Of a stretch of 64,000 nt of DNA, positions 7,901 through 16,802 are shown in pieces. The notes beneath the pieces are model-generated. The model saw only the letters and a program-made list of their open reading frames with translations. It was not told where the DNA came from and searched no databases. Where the stretch lies: contig CAKQKQ010000004.1 in NCBI GenBank assembly GCA_934249265.1, positions 15,861-79,860 of the forward strand. The letters run 5' to 3'. The translations under genes were made by a program, and so were the position numbers. Each line of letters opens with the position of its first letter. Position 1 is the stretch's first letter. Origin of the DNA: an uncultured Clostridia bacterium. Its GTDB lineage: Bacteria; Bacillota; Clostridia; Christensenellales; Borkfalkiaceae.

Positions 7901-8836
7901 TTACTTTTTAAAGTCAATTACTTCCCTTTTGGATTTAGTCAATTCGGTGATAAAGTCGTTGTCGAATTTAGACAATTTATAATCTTTTTTATAAATCATA
8001 ACGTCTTTAAATAATTTTGTATTGTCTTCGCAGTCTTTTTGCACCAAATTATATCTTGAAAGCGTTTCTTGCGGAACGGGAGAAACCCACATAAAAGTGT
8101 CTATACTTGTGGACAAAACCTCGAATTGGCTCGCCCTTTCAAAAACGAAAATCCTCCTTTTGGCATTCCCAGGCAACTCCTCTTTTTTAAGCGAGGCAAG
8201 CGAGACCGACGGAACGTAAGGGTCGGCGTGCGCAAGTTCGATATAGTCGTTTAAATCGGCGAAAGTAATTTTTTTAAGTTCTGCCATGGGGTTGTCCTTG
8301 TTCATCACAAGCACGTATTTAAACGTAGCCACAACCTCGCTTGTAAAACCTTTTTCCTCGAATAATTGCTTGTAATATTTGTCGTATTCTTCCGCGTACC
8401 TTATTATGCCCAAACGATAGCCGTCTTCGGACACGTTTTTAACCGTTCTTAAAGAGTTTGTCTCTTTGTACAAAACTTCAAACCCGTCGGCATAACTCAA
8501 CTGCTTTGAAAAGTTGGCAAACGCTACCCCTATATAACTCGCCCTCGGCACTGAAACGGAAAAAGTCTTTTTAGGTTGAGAAATACCCAAAAACATACTC
8601 TCTACGTCGTCCACTTGCTTTAAAATGGATTTTGCGTATTTAATAAAAACTTCTCCGTCGGGGGTCAATTCCATACCCTTTGCCGAACGGGTAAAAATGG
8701 TAATGTTTAAAGACGATTCCAATTCTTTAATCGCTCTGGATAAATTGGGTTGACCGATAAACAAATTTTCGGCAGCCTTGTTTATAGACCCCGTATTCGC
8801 CACTTCTACCGCATATTTTAAATGGGCTAAATTCAT
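7901..8836 (-). CDS. LysR-family transcriptional regulator
   Basis: This 311-residue protein has the LysR winged helix-turn-helix at its start (MNLAHLKYAVEVANTGSINK, then FIGQPNLSRAIKELE) and the typical periplasmic-binding-like effector domain after about residue 90. The start at 8836 is chosen because AGAGG lies 7 nt upstream and the family begins at this point; a longer frame reaching 8929 adds residues with no homology. The effector is unknown. The bicupin gene just downstream on the same strand is the obvious candidate target. Confidence 0.88.
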   Translation of the reverse strand: MNLAHLKYAVEVANTGSINKAAENLFIGQPNLSRAIKELESSLNITIFTRSAKGMELTPDGEVFIKYAKSILKQVDDVESMFLGISQPKKTFSVSVPRASYIGVAFANFSKQLSYADGFEVLYKETNSLRTVKNVSEDGYRLGIIRYAEEYDKYYKQLFEEKGFTSEVVATFKYVLVMNKDNPMAELKKITFADLNDYIELAHADPYVPSVSLASLKKEELPGNAKRRIFVFERASQFEVLSTSIDTFMWVSPVPQETLSRYNLVQKDCEDNTKLFKDVMIYKKDYKLSKFDNDFITELTKSKREVIDFKK

Positions 8837-9270
8837 ATAATACCTCTTAATTAATACAACAAAAACGTTGTTTAGTGTGATTTCGGCTTGTTTTTTCTCG
8901 CATAAAAACGAAAAACGTTTATTTTGCACGGCACAAAGCGTTTAATTCGCGCAATACATAAACGCAAAGCATTTATTTTAAGAACGCGAAAATTTTACTT
9001 TATTCGGCGCAAAATATTTACGCAAACCGTCGGCTAAAATAGTCAACTTAAACCGTTTGCGCAAAATTTTAAACTCGCCTTTAAATGCACTTCTTACATT
9101 ATTATACACAAAATATCCGTTTTAGTCAAAAAATATTGTAAACTATTTAAAAAATGCAAAATCGCAAACTAATGCAAGCACGTTTTTAATCTCGCATTTT
9201 GTTACTTTAATAAAAAACGCTTTAAATTGCGCCGTTTTACCGTGAAAATCACATTTTTAAGCACAAAAGG
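8837..9270 (-). other. Intergenic region, AT-rich
   Basis: I see no gene here. The DNA contains many short GCAAA/TTTGC inverted segments and must include the LysR promoter, which I cannot place with confidence. Confidence 0.5.
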
Positions 9271-9301
9271 AAAAGGACGCCTATAATTTAAGCGTCCTTT
9301 T
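9271..9301 (-). terminator. Terminator after pckA
   Basis: AAAAGGACGC and GCGTCCTTTT form a 10-bp stem with an 11-nt loop 16 bp after the pckA stop. The symmetrical ends allow function in both directions. Confidence 0.85.
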
Positions 9302-9317
9302 GTTTAATTTTACTTAA

Positions 9318-10925
9318 TTATTTAACGATAGGTCCTGCTTTTACCAAAGCCTTGCCTGCTTCGTTAGTCTCGTATTTAGCGAAGTTCTTGTTGAATCTTG
9401 CAGCCAAATCTTTAGCCTTCTCTTCCCAAACGCTTGCGTCTTGGTAAGTGTCTCTCGGGTCAAGAATGTGAGAATCAACGCCGTTCAACTCGGTGGGTAC
9501 TTCAAAGTTGAAGTAAGGAATAGTCTTTGTGGGAGCGTTGTTGATATCGCCGTTTAAAATAGCGTCGATAATTCCACGAGTATCCTTAATGGAAATTCTC
9601 TTGCCAGTTCCGTTCCAACCGGTGTTTACAAGGTAAGCCTTTGCGCCGGAAGCCTTCATCTTCTTAACCAATTCTTCAGCGTATTTAGTGGGGTGCAATT
9701 CAAGGAATGCTTGACCGAAGCATGCGCTGAACGTAGGAGTAGGCTCGGTTATTCCTCTTTCAGTACCTGCAAGTTTAGCAGTGAAACCGGACAAGAAATA
9801 ATATTGAGTTTGCTCGGGAGTCAAAATAGAAACCGGAGGCAATACGCCGAATGCGTCAGCCGAAAGGAAGATTACGTTTTTAGCAGCGGGTGCGCTGGAA
9901 ATAGGTCTAACGATGTTCTTAATGTGGTTGATAGGATAAGATACTCTCGTGTTTTCGGTTACGGACTTGTCTGCAAAGTCGATTTTGCCGTTTTCGTCAA
10001 GCGTAACGTTTTCCAAAAGAGCGTCTCTTCTTATAGCGTTGTAAATGTCGGGTTCGCTGTCTTTGTCGAGGTTGATAACCTTTGCATAGCAGCCGCCTTC
10101 GAAGTTGAATACGCCGTTATCGTCCCAGCCGTGTTCGTCGTCACCGATTAAAAGACGCTTGGGATCGGTAGACAAAGTAGTTTTACCGGTACCCGAAAGA
10201 CCGAAGAATATTGCGGTGTTCTTTCCGTCCATATCGGTATTTGCCGAGCAGTGCATAGAAGCAATGCCTTTAAGGGGCAAATAGTAGTTCATCATAGAGA
10301 ACATACCCTTCTTCATTTCGCCGCCGTACCAAGTGTTGATAATAACTTGTTCGCGGCTGGTGATGTTGAACGCAACGCAAGTTTCGCTGTTTAAGCCGAG
10401 TTCTTTATAGTTTTCGACTTTTGCCTTGGAAGCGTTGTAAACGATGAAATCGGGTTTAAAGTTTTTCAACTCTTCTTCGGTGGGTTGAATAAACATGTTT
10501 TTAATAAAGTGAGCTTGCCAAGCGACCTCAACGATAAATCTAACAGCCATACGAGTGTCTTTGTTTGCGCCGCAGAAAGCGTCTACAACGTACAAATCTT
10601 TATTGGAAAGTTCGTTGATAGCGATTTCTTTAACCGTTGCCCAAACCTTTTCGCTCATGGGGTGGTTGTCGTTTTTATAACCTTCGCTTGTCCACCAAAC
10701 GGTGTTTTCGGAATTCTTATCCATGACGATATATTTGTCTTTGGGCGAACGTCCGGTATAGATACCCGTCATAACGTTTACTGCGCCGAGTTCCGAAACT
10801 TTACCTACTTCATAGCCCGTCAAAGCGGGGTCTGTTTCAGCCTTGAAAAGTTCGTCGTAAGAAGGATTATAAACAACCTTGCCTACGCCTTTGATACCAT
10901 AATTAAGCAAATCATTATTATTCAT
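9318..10925 (-). CDS. pckA: Phosphoenolpyruvate carboxykinase (ATP)
   Basis: This 535-residue protein interconverts oxaloacetate plus ATP and PEP plus CO2 plus ADP. The ATP-type enzyme is recognised from YTGRSPKDKYIVMD (substrate-binding Arg), the P-loop FFGLSGTGKTTLSTDP (around residue 243), the metal-binding IGDDEHGWDDNGVFNFEGGCYAK, and the C-terminal TGWNGTGKRISIKDTR. Length is normal for the family. In fermenting anaerobes it often runs toward oxaloacetate, fixing CO2 and conserving ATP on the way to succinate or aspartate; direction cannot be read from sequence. It is a single-gene unit with its own promoter and terminator, and shares an upstream element with rex-adhE. Confidence 0.97.
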   Translation of the reverse strand: MNNNDLLNYGIKGVGKVVYNPSYDELFKAETDPALTGYEVGKVSELGAVNVMTGIYTGRSPKDKYIVMDKNSENTVWWTSEGYKNDNHPMSEKVWATVKEIAINELSNKDLYVVDAFCGANKDTRMAVRFIVEVAWQAHFIKNMFIQPTEEELKNFKPDFIVYNASKAKVENYKELGLNSETCVAFNITSREQVIINTWYGGEMKKGMFSMMNYYLPLKGIASMHCSANTDMDGKNTAIFFGLSGTGKTTLSTDPKRLLIGDDEHGWDDNGVFNFEGGCYAKVINLDKDSEPDIYNAIRRDALLENVTLDENGKIDFADKSVTENTRVSYPINHIKNIVRPISSAPAAKNVIFLSADAFGVLPPVSILTPEQTQYYFLSGFTAKLAGTERGITEPTPTFSACFGQAFLELHPTKYAEELVKKMKASGAKAYLVNTGWNGTGKRISIKDTRGIIDAILNGDINNAPTKTIPYFNFEVPTELNGVDSHILDPRDTYQDASVWEEKAKDLAARFNKNFAKYETNEAGKALVKAGPIVK

Positions 10926-10960
10926 AAACTTTACCTCATTATAAATTTATTTACATAACG

Positions 10961-10989
10961 ATTATACAACAATATTTTAATTTAGACAA
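10961..10989 (-). promoter_or_regulatory. pckA promoter
   Basis: On the minus strand TTGTCT (10984-10989) and TATAAT (10961-10966) are exactly 17 bp apart, about 30 nt before the ribosome site of pckA. Confidence 0.85.
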
Positions 10990-11020
10990 CTGTTTTTATC
11001 AAATTTGCTTTGCTTATTTT

Positions 11021-11060
11021 GCATATAAGTATGTCGAATGGGGATATACCCTTTTATCTC
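11021..11060 (-). promoter_or_regulatory. Conserved element upstream of pckA promoter
   Basis: This is the partner of 6522-6560. It lies 31 bp before the -35, about two helical turns further out than the copy at rex, which would keep a bound protein on the same face of the DNA. Confidence 0.5.
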
Positions 11061-11145
11061 TTGATAAAACTGTGAAAAACGCGTGTTGAATTTAAAAAGC
11101 ACAATAATTAAATCGTTTCATTATTTATAAAAGGTAAAAGTCCGC

Positions 11146-11181
11146 CTTAATTGCGTAAAGCAAAAACGGCGGACTTTTTTT
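11146..11181. terminator. Bidirectional terminator, end of surface-protein operon
   Basis: AAAAGTCCGCC pairs with GGCGGACTTTT around a 21-nt loop, with T runs on both strands. It lies 32 bp after the stop of the last surface gene. Confidence 0.8.
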
Positions 11182-11213
11182 AGTTAAGCCTTAAAACTTA
11201 TTTAGTTTTTAAA

Positions 11214-13922
11214 TTAAGCGGCTGTGTTTGCGTCGTAACCGATTATATCGCCCTTATTGTCGTGAGCGGAAATATTACCGCTGTTGGTACAGTCATCGGA
11301 TACGCTCGAACCCGCGCCGAGATAGCCCGAAATGCCGCCTACGTTTGTATAGCCGTTTATATCGCCGTAGTTTGCGCAAGAAGAAATTTGACTGTTGTTG
11401 ACCGTCCAACCAACTATACCCGCAAAACCTTTATTGTTCGCACTTCCCTCTACTCCGTCCGCTAAATTTATGTCGCCGTAGTTTACGCAATTCTTAACAG
11501 TTGCCGCACAACTTCCGCCAGCAATACCGCCGACGTATGCTAAACCGACAATTGTTCCGTAGTTTGCACAGTTAGTGTAAGTGCTCCCGCCGGTAGATGC
11601 TTCCCAGCCCATTATACCGCCTGCACCGTTATTGCCGCAAGTTACGTTACCGTAATTTACGCAATCGGAAATATCGAGTTTGTTGTTTGTCCAACCGATA
11701 ATACCGCCGCAATATTTTGCTTGCGCCGATACGTCACCATAGTTTGCGCAATTCTTAATTGTTCCCGTGGCTTTTGTCATACCTAAAATACCGCCGACGT
11801 ACGCTTCTTTTGCACTTGTCGTGCTGATAGTAGCGAAACTCTTTACGTTTTCGATTACAAATCCCGCATCTGCAGTATAAGCAAGCGCGCCCGCTCTTGT
11901 AGAACCTTTTGCAGAGCCAGCGATTACAAGGTTTTTAACTGTACCCGAAACACCTTCAAAAAGTCCGACTGCGTTAGACGAAGCCTCACCCGAAGCAATT
12001 TTTACGGTATAACCGTTGCCGTCGAAATTACCGCCAAAATAACACCAACCGCTGTTTGTGTTTACTCCTCTGTTTGCGATAGGAGTCCAAGTGCCGTTGC
12101 TCATATCCAAACTTGCAGCGAGTTTGAAATATACGCCTTTTGCGTAAGTCGTGCTCTTCGTACCGGAATATTGAGTTTGCATATATTTAAGTTGAGCCGC
12201 AGTCTTGATGATATAGGGGTCTTCTGCCGTTCCCGTTCCGCTTTCATAACTTTCGGCAACGGAAGTTCCGTCCCAAACGTCTGCAGCCTTATAAGTTACG
12301 GTGACAGTCGTGTTTTCGGTCATTCTGCCCGCAAGCCAGAACATATCGGGGAGATAACCGTCGATTTCGGGAGATTGAGTCTCGGTCTTGCCGTAAATTG
12401 CGTTTTTATCGATTAAAACTTCTTTATTGTCGGCAGCCTTGCTTCCGTCTTCAAGTTGATAAACAATAGTAAGTGTGTATTGTACTTTCTTTTGGTCGAA
12501 TACCGCATAATAAGTTGCGTCGTCGGTTACTTCGGGAAGTTCGGATAAAACTTCACCGTCTTCGCTCGTCGCCCAACCCTTAAACGTATAAACGTAATCG
12601 TCTTCGGGTTTTGTGGGAGTTCCGTCGTCATATGCGGGAATAGCGTTCTTTTGTACCAAAGTAGTTTTTGTAACGCCGTTTACAACCCACGTGATGCTGT
12701 AAAGTAATCTGTTTTCGGTGAATACCGCATAATAAGTGGTGGAAACGGTAACTGCGGGGAGTTCGGATAAAACCTCGCCGCCCTCGGTAGTTGCCCAACC
12801 TTTAAACACGTATTCGGCAATTTCGGTTGCCGCTTTTTCGGGAGTTTTTCCGTAATCGGGAGTAGCGTTGTACTCGAATTTCTTTGTTTCTTTTACTCCG
12901 TCCACAACGAACGTTATCGTGTAATATCTGGTAGTTCCTTCAAATACGGCATAATAAGTCGTATCTTCGGTAATCGTTTCGTTTGCAAGGTCAACGACTG
13001 CGCCGCCTTGGGTCTTTGCCCAACCTTTAAACACGAATTCGCTTTCGTTTGTGGGTGCTTTCGTGGGAGTTTCGCCTTGGTAAACGGGTGCTTCGTTAAT
13101 TCTTACGTAAGTAGAACCTTCTCTGCCTTCGTTGTTCCATTTAACTATAAATCTGATTCTCGTCGAGGTGTAAACCGCAAAGTAAGAGGTGTTTTCAACG
13201 ACTGTTTCTTGAGTGAGATCGACTACTTCGCCGTCGGAAGTTTTTGCCCAGCCGACAAACGTATAACTGTAATCGTCATCGTCCGCTTTAGTGGGGGTTG
13301 CTCCCTTATATTCGGGCGCGCTGCCGTATTCTACCTCGGTAGTTGCGTGACCAGTGCCGTTTACCCAAGTAACCGTGTAAGTTTTAGTCGTAGTAGCGAA
13401 TTCTGCCGTCAACGTAACGTCGTCCGTAATTGCGGGAAGTTCGGTTTCGTAAACGGTTTCGCCGATTTTCCAACCCTTAAAAGTGTAAACGTATTGAGCG
13501 TCTTCGTCTTTTGTGGGTGTTTCGCCGTCGTAAGTAATGACTGTGCCGTATTTAAACGTTGCCGTCTTTACGGTGTTGCCGTCTACTACGAAAGTAGCGG
13601 TGTACGAACGCTTTGCTTGGTTGAAAGTAGCCTTGTAAGTAGCGTCTTTAGTCGCCGCGGGGAAATCCGCAACTACTATGCCGTCTTCGTCAGCCCAGCC
13701 CGCAAACGTATAAGAATATTCTGCGTCGGAAGGCTTTGTCGGCGTTTCGCCGCCATAACTTACCGCGCCGCCAGAAACTACTTCCGTTTCATACAAAACC
13801 GTATCGTCGTAATTGACGAATTTGATTTTGTAATTGTCGGGTTCTGTATCGGCACAGCCCCAAAGCGCACAACAAGAGACTAAAAAAGTCAATAGAAGTG
13901 TGGTTACAATAAATTTTCTCAT
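11214..13922 (-). CDS. Surface lipoprotein with List_Bact_rpt and GLUG repeats (paralogue 1)
   Basis: This 902-residue protein begins with a lipoprotein signal (MRKFIVTTLLLTFLVSCCAL, cleavage before Cys in LWGC). Six repeats of about 75 residues follow, each ending like YTFKGWATSEDGEVLSELP...YYAVF, which is the List_Bact_rpt/InlB-B repeat. A seventh MucBP-like module (TQSPEIDGYLPDM) comes next. The C-terminal third begins with EDPYIIKTAAQLKYMQ and continues with GLUG-type repeats (YVGGILGMTKATGTIKNCAN). The start at 13922 has AAGGAG upstream; a longer frame to 13979 only adds untranslated leader. Such proteins act as surface adhesins or matrix binders. It is the closest relative of the next gene. 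Confidence 0.85.
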   Translation of the reverse strand: MRKFIVTTLLLTFLVSCCALWGCADTEPDNYKIKFVNYDDTVLYETEVVSGGAVSYGGETPTKPSDAEYSYTFAGWADEDGIVVADFPAATKDATYKATFNQAKRSYTATFVVDGNTVKTATFKYGTVITYDGETPTKDEDAQYVYTFKGWKIGETVYETELPAITDDVTLTAEFATTTKTYTVTWVNGTGHATTEVEYGSAPEYKGATPTKADDDDYSYTFVGWAKTSDGEVVDLTQETVVENTSYFAVYTSTRIRFIVKWNNEGREGSTYVRINEAPVYQGETPTKAPTNESEFVFKGWAKTQGGAVVDLANETITEDTTYYAVFEGTTRYYTITFVVDGVKETKKFEYNATPDYGKTPEKAATEIAEYVFKGWATTEGGEVLSELPAVTVSTTYYAVFTENRLLYSITWVVNGVTKTTLVQKNAIPAYDDGTPTKPEDDYVYTFKGWATSEDGEVLSELPEVTDDATYYAVFDQKKVQYTLTIVYQLEDGSKAADNKEVLIDKNAIYGKTETQSPEIDGYLPDMFWLAGRMTENTTVTVTYKAADVWDGTSVAESYESGTGTAEDPYIIKTAAQLKYMQTQYSGTKSTTYAKGVYFKLAASLDMSNGTWTPIANRGVNTNSGWCYFGGNFDGNGYTVKIASGEASSNAVGLFEGVSGTVKNLVIAGSAKGSTRAGALAYTADAGFVIENVKSFATISTTSAKEAYVGGILGMTKATGTIKNCANYGDVSAQAKYCGGIIGWTNNKLDISDCVNYGNVTCGNNGAGGIMGWEASTGGSTYTNCANYGTIVGLAYVGGIAGGSCAATVKNCVNYGDINLADGVEGSANNKGFAGIVGWTVNNSQISSCANYGDINGYTNVGGISGYLGAGSSVSDDCTNSGNISAHDNKGDIIGYDANTAA

Positions 13923-13937
13923 GATTTTCTCCTTTTC

Positions 13938-13959
13938 GGCGGATGAGAATAGTTCCGCC
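13938..13959 (-). other. Leader hairpin next to ribosome site
   Basis: GGCGGA and TCCGCC form a 6-bp stem directly upstream of the AAGGAG of the first List/GLUG gene. It could tune translation relative to the genes upstream. Confidence 0.4.
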
Positions 13960-14080
13960 TTAATAATTTTTATTTTCAAATCCCTTTTCGGGGAATTTAC
14001 TTTACTTGATTTAGTGCGATTTACTTGATTGTTTAACGCTAAATTTTTTTGATTTTTAATAATCGTCTATCACGGCAAAT

Positions 14081-14123
14081 ACGGAGCGATACTTGCCGAC
14101 TTTACCGCATACGTATGCTCCGT
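14081..14123. repeat. Intercistronic hairpin with dispersed-palindrome half copy
   Basis: ACGGAGC (14081) pairs with GCTCCGT (14117). The loop contains TTTACCGCATACGTATGC at 14101-14118, matching the dispersed palindrome family at 23646, 30897, 39600, 56486 and 61589. It sits in the 216-bp gap between the two paralogous surface genes. Confidence 0.55.
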
Positions 14124-14138
14124 TTTGCACTTTTTTGC

Positions 14139-16802
14139 TTAATCTATAATGTTTGCCGTACCGCCCTCGGTGCAGTTTTCTTGAGTCGAAGTGGACGTGA
14201 GTTGACCGCAAATTTTGCCGACCGTTCCGCCACCTAAAATGTCGCCGTTATTGGTGGAGTTTTTAACCGCGCCGTAGCCGTAGTTAGACCCCGCAATACC
14301 GCCTACGTTTACCCCGTCGGAATAAACTTTGCCGTTATTTGTACAAGAATTTACCACGCCGCCGTTGAGCGCGCCGACAATACCGCCGACGTAATTTTTG
14401 TTTGCCTTTACGTAGCCGTAATTTTCACTGCCCGTGACGGTTGCATACACCAAAACGTCGTTTACGGTTTTACCCTCTACTCTTCCAGCAATGCCGCCCG
14501 TAACCGAGTTTTGCGAAGTCGAGGTGTTGTTTACAAAGCCGTAGTTTTTACAGTCGGTAACATAAACCGCTTTAGTCGTAACCGAAATCGTGCCGACAAC
14601 GCCGCCCACCGAAGAGCCTTTGCCGTAAACGGTTGCGCGGTTTTCGCAAGAAGTAACGTCGCCTTGAGTGACTTTACCCGCTATGCCGCCAACGTGAGTC
14701 GTGCCTTTTACAATACCTTTATTGAAGCAAGACTGTATATCGAGACACTCCGTAAGTCCGGCAATGCCGCCCGTATAGGTTGCGCCCGTTATAGGCGAAT
14801 AATTGTAGCAGTTTTTGATTATTCCGCTACCCTTTGAAGCATAAGAAATTATACCCGCCGAGCCGTTGTATTCGGTAGTGATTACGCCGTAGTTTGCGCA
14901 GTCTTCTATATTTAATTCCGACGCCGTGAAGAACGCGCCGACTATGCCCGCCGCTCTGCCGTATGCGGTGATATTGCCATAGTTTATACAATTTGTTACG
15001 GTTACGCCCGAAGTGTTGCCGACTATTCCGCCGACGCCGCCCGTGATTTTATCCGCGGTGGAAACTACGTTGCCGTAATTTATCGAGTTTTTAATAGTCG
15101 CGCCGCCAACCGTCATACCAACAATGCCGCCGACGTAATCGCCCGACGAATTGACGTTGACGTAACTTTTTACGTTGTCCAAAATTCCGCCCGCGCCCAA
15201 GGAGTAAGCGATGCCGCCCGCCCTCGAAGAAGAGGAAATGTCGCCCGTAACGGTAAGGTTTTTGACCGTGCCCGAAACGCCCTCGAACAAACCTACGCCG
15301 AATACCGACGCGTTTTGACAATTGATTTTAATAATGTGACCGTCGCCGTCGAACACGCCCGCAAAATAACTCCAATTGTAGTTTGTAAACGCGCTTCTGT
15401 GCGCTATGGGCGTCCAGAATGCCGCCGACATATCGAGGTTGGAAACGAGTTTGTAATAAACGTCTTTAGAATATTGTTGTTTATCTGCGCCCGAGTTTAC
15501 GGTTTGCATATATTTAAGTTGAGCCGCCGTTTTGATTATATACGGGTCTTCTTTAGTTCCCGTGCCGCTTTCATAACCTTCGGCAACGGAAGTTCCGTCC
15601 CATTTAAGCACCGAAGAATAAGTCACCGTAACAGTCGTATCCTCGGTCATATACCCTTTAACCGACGCTTTGTCGGGAGTGTAACCGTCGATTTCGGGAG
15701 ACTCGATATCGTAAAGGTCTCCGTAAAACACGTATTCGGTTTTTTGAGTGGTTTCGCCGTCCTTATCGTAAATAATAGTCAAAAGGTACGATTTCAACAC
15801 TTTTTCGTAAGTTGCCGTAAAGGTCAAATCTTCGTTGGCTTGCGGAAGAGTTTTATATAAAGTGTCGCCTATCGACCAACCTATAAATTTATACGAGTAT
15901 TGCTCGTCTTCTTGTTTAGTCGGCGTATTGCCCGAATATTCGGGGGTTTCTCCGCAGTAATAATTCTCTTCGGATAAGACGTTTTTGTCTTCGTTTATAA
16001 ATTTTACTTTGACTTGAAGTTTTACTTCGGTAAACACAGCCTCGTATTCCACGCCGTCGGTAGTGAGTCTGGGTAAGTCGCCCGTGTAAACGGTGTCGCT
16101 GCCCTTTAACTTCCAGCCTTTAAATTCGTAAGTCACGTTTTTGCCCGCTTTTTTATAAGGCGTACCGAAATATTTAGGCACACTGCCCATCGGGTAAGAC
16201 AAAACTATTTCTTCGCCCTCGACGATGAATTTTACTCTACCCGAAGAAGTCTTTTTAATAATCGCGGTATAAGTTTCGTCGGCTTTTGCCGCGGTAAAGG
16301 GTTTATCCCAACCCGTTATTTCGATTAAATTTCCGTCTTTTACAAACGAAGTTTCCCCATCGTAACTCGGCATTTCGTTGTAATTATAGTTTTTAACCGT
16401 GCTTTCGCCGTCAACTATAAACGTGATTTTATATATCGCTTGACTTTGGTTGTAAGCCGCCTTAAAGACGGTGTTTTTATAAACTTTGGGTAAAGAAGAA
16501 TATACGACTTCGCCTATAGACCAGCCCGAAAATTCGTATCTATATCCTTGCTCGTCCGCTCTTGTGGGCAATTCTTTGTCATACATCGGCACAGTGCCCG
16601 ATTGCACCGATTTTGCAAGGAGCAACGTTCCGTCGTAATCGACAAAGTTTACCGTAACCGTTTTGGGAGCGGTGGGTTTGTTTTCCTTTTTCTTGCAACC
16701 CGTGAAAAATAAAGCAGATGAAGAAACTATGAAAATAAGCAATAAAAACGTAAGTTTAAACGGTAGATTTTTACGTATTTTTTCAACTAAATCTTTACGC
16801 AT
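14139..16802 (-). CDS. Surface lipoprotein with List_Bact_rpt and GLUG repeats (paralogue 2)
   Basis: This 887-residue protein has a lipoprotein signal ending in LFFTGC. Four List_Bact_rpt-type repeats follow (YRYEFSGWSIGEVVYSSLP, YEFKGWKLKGSDTVYTGDLP, YSYKFIGWSIGDTLYKTLP and a weaker one), then a MucBP-like module (ESPEIDGYTPDKASV). The EDPYIIKTAAQLKYMQ linker is nearly the same as in paralogue 1, and about ten GLUG-like repeats end the protein. The start overlaps the previous stop by 8 bp, with GGAGGGGAAG as ribosome site. The two paralogues differ mainly in repeat number, as expected from tandem duplication followed by repeat gain or loss. Confidence 0.85.
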   Translation of the reverse strand: MRKDLVEKIRKNLPFKLTFLLLIFIVSSSALFFTGCKKKENKPTAPKTVTVNFVDYDGTLLLAKSVQSGTVPMYDKELPTRADEQGYRYEFSGWSIGEVVYSSLPKVYKNTVFKAAYNQSQAIYKITFIVDGESTVKNYNYNEMPSYDGETSFVKDGNLIEITGWDKPFTAAKADETYTAIIKKTSSGRVKFIVEGEEIVLSYPMGSVPKYFGTPYKKAGKNVTYEFKGWKLKGSDTVYTGDLPRLTTDGVEYEAVFTEVKLQVKVKFINEDKNVLSEENYYCGETPEYSGNTPTKQEDEQYSYKFIGWSIGDTLYKTLPQANEDLTFTATYEKVLKSYLLTIIYDKDGETTQKTEYVFYGDLYDIESPEIDGYTPDKASVKGYMTEDTTVTVTYSSVLKWDGTSVAEGYESGTGTKEDPYIIKTAAQLKYMQTVNSGADKQQYSKDVYYKLVSNLDMSAAFWTPIAHRSAFTNYNWSYFAGVFDGDGHIIKINCQNASVFGVGLFEGVSGTVKNLTVTGDISSSSRAGGIAYSLGAGGILDNVKSYVNVNSSGDYVGGIVGMTVGGATIKNSINYGNVVSTADKITGGVGGIVGNTSGVTVTNCINYGNITAYGRAAGIVGAFFTASELNIEDCANYGVITTEYNGSAGIISYASKGSGIIKNCYNYSPITGATYTGGIAGLTECLDIQSCFNKGIVKGTTHVGGIAGKVTQGDVTSCENRATVYGKGSSVGGVVGTISVTTKAVYVTDCKNYGFVNNTSTSQNSVTGGIAGRVEGKTVNDVLVYATVTGSENYGYVKANKNYVGGIVGALNGGVVNSCTNNGKVYSDGVNVGGIAGSNYGYGAVKNSTNNGDILGGGTVGKICGQLTSTSTQENCTEGGTANIID

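Noticed and set aside
13008..13883. 291-codon + strand frame opposite the List/GLUG gene
   Set aside because: It mirrors the repeats of the real gene and has no ribosome site.
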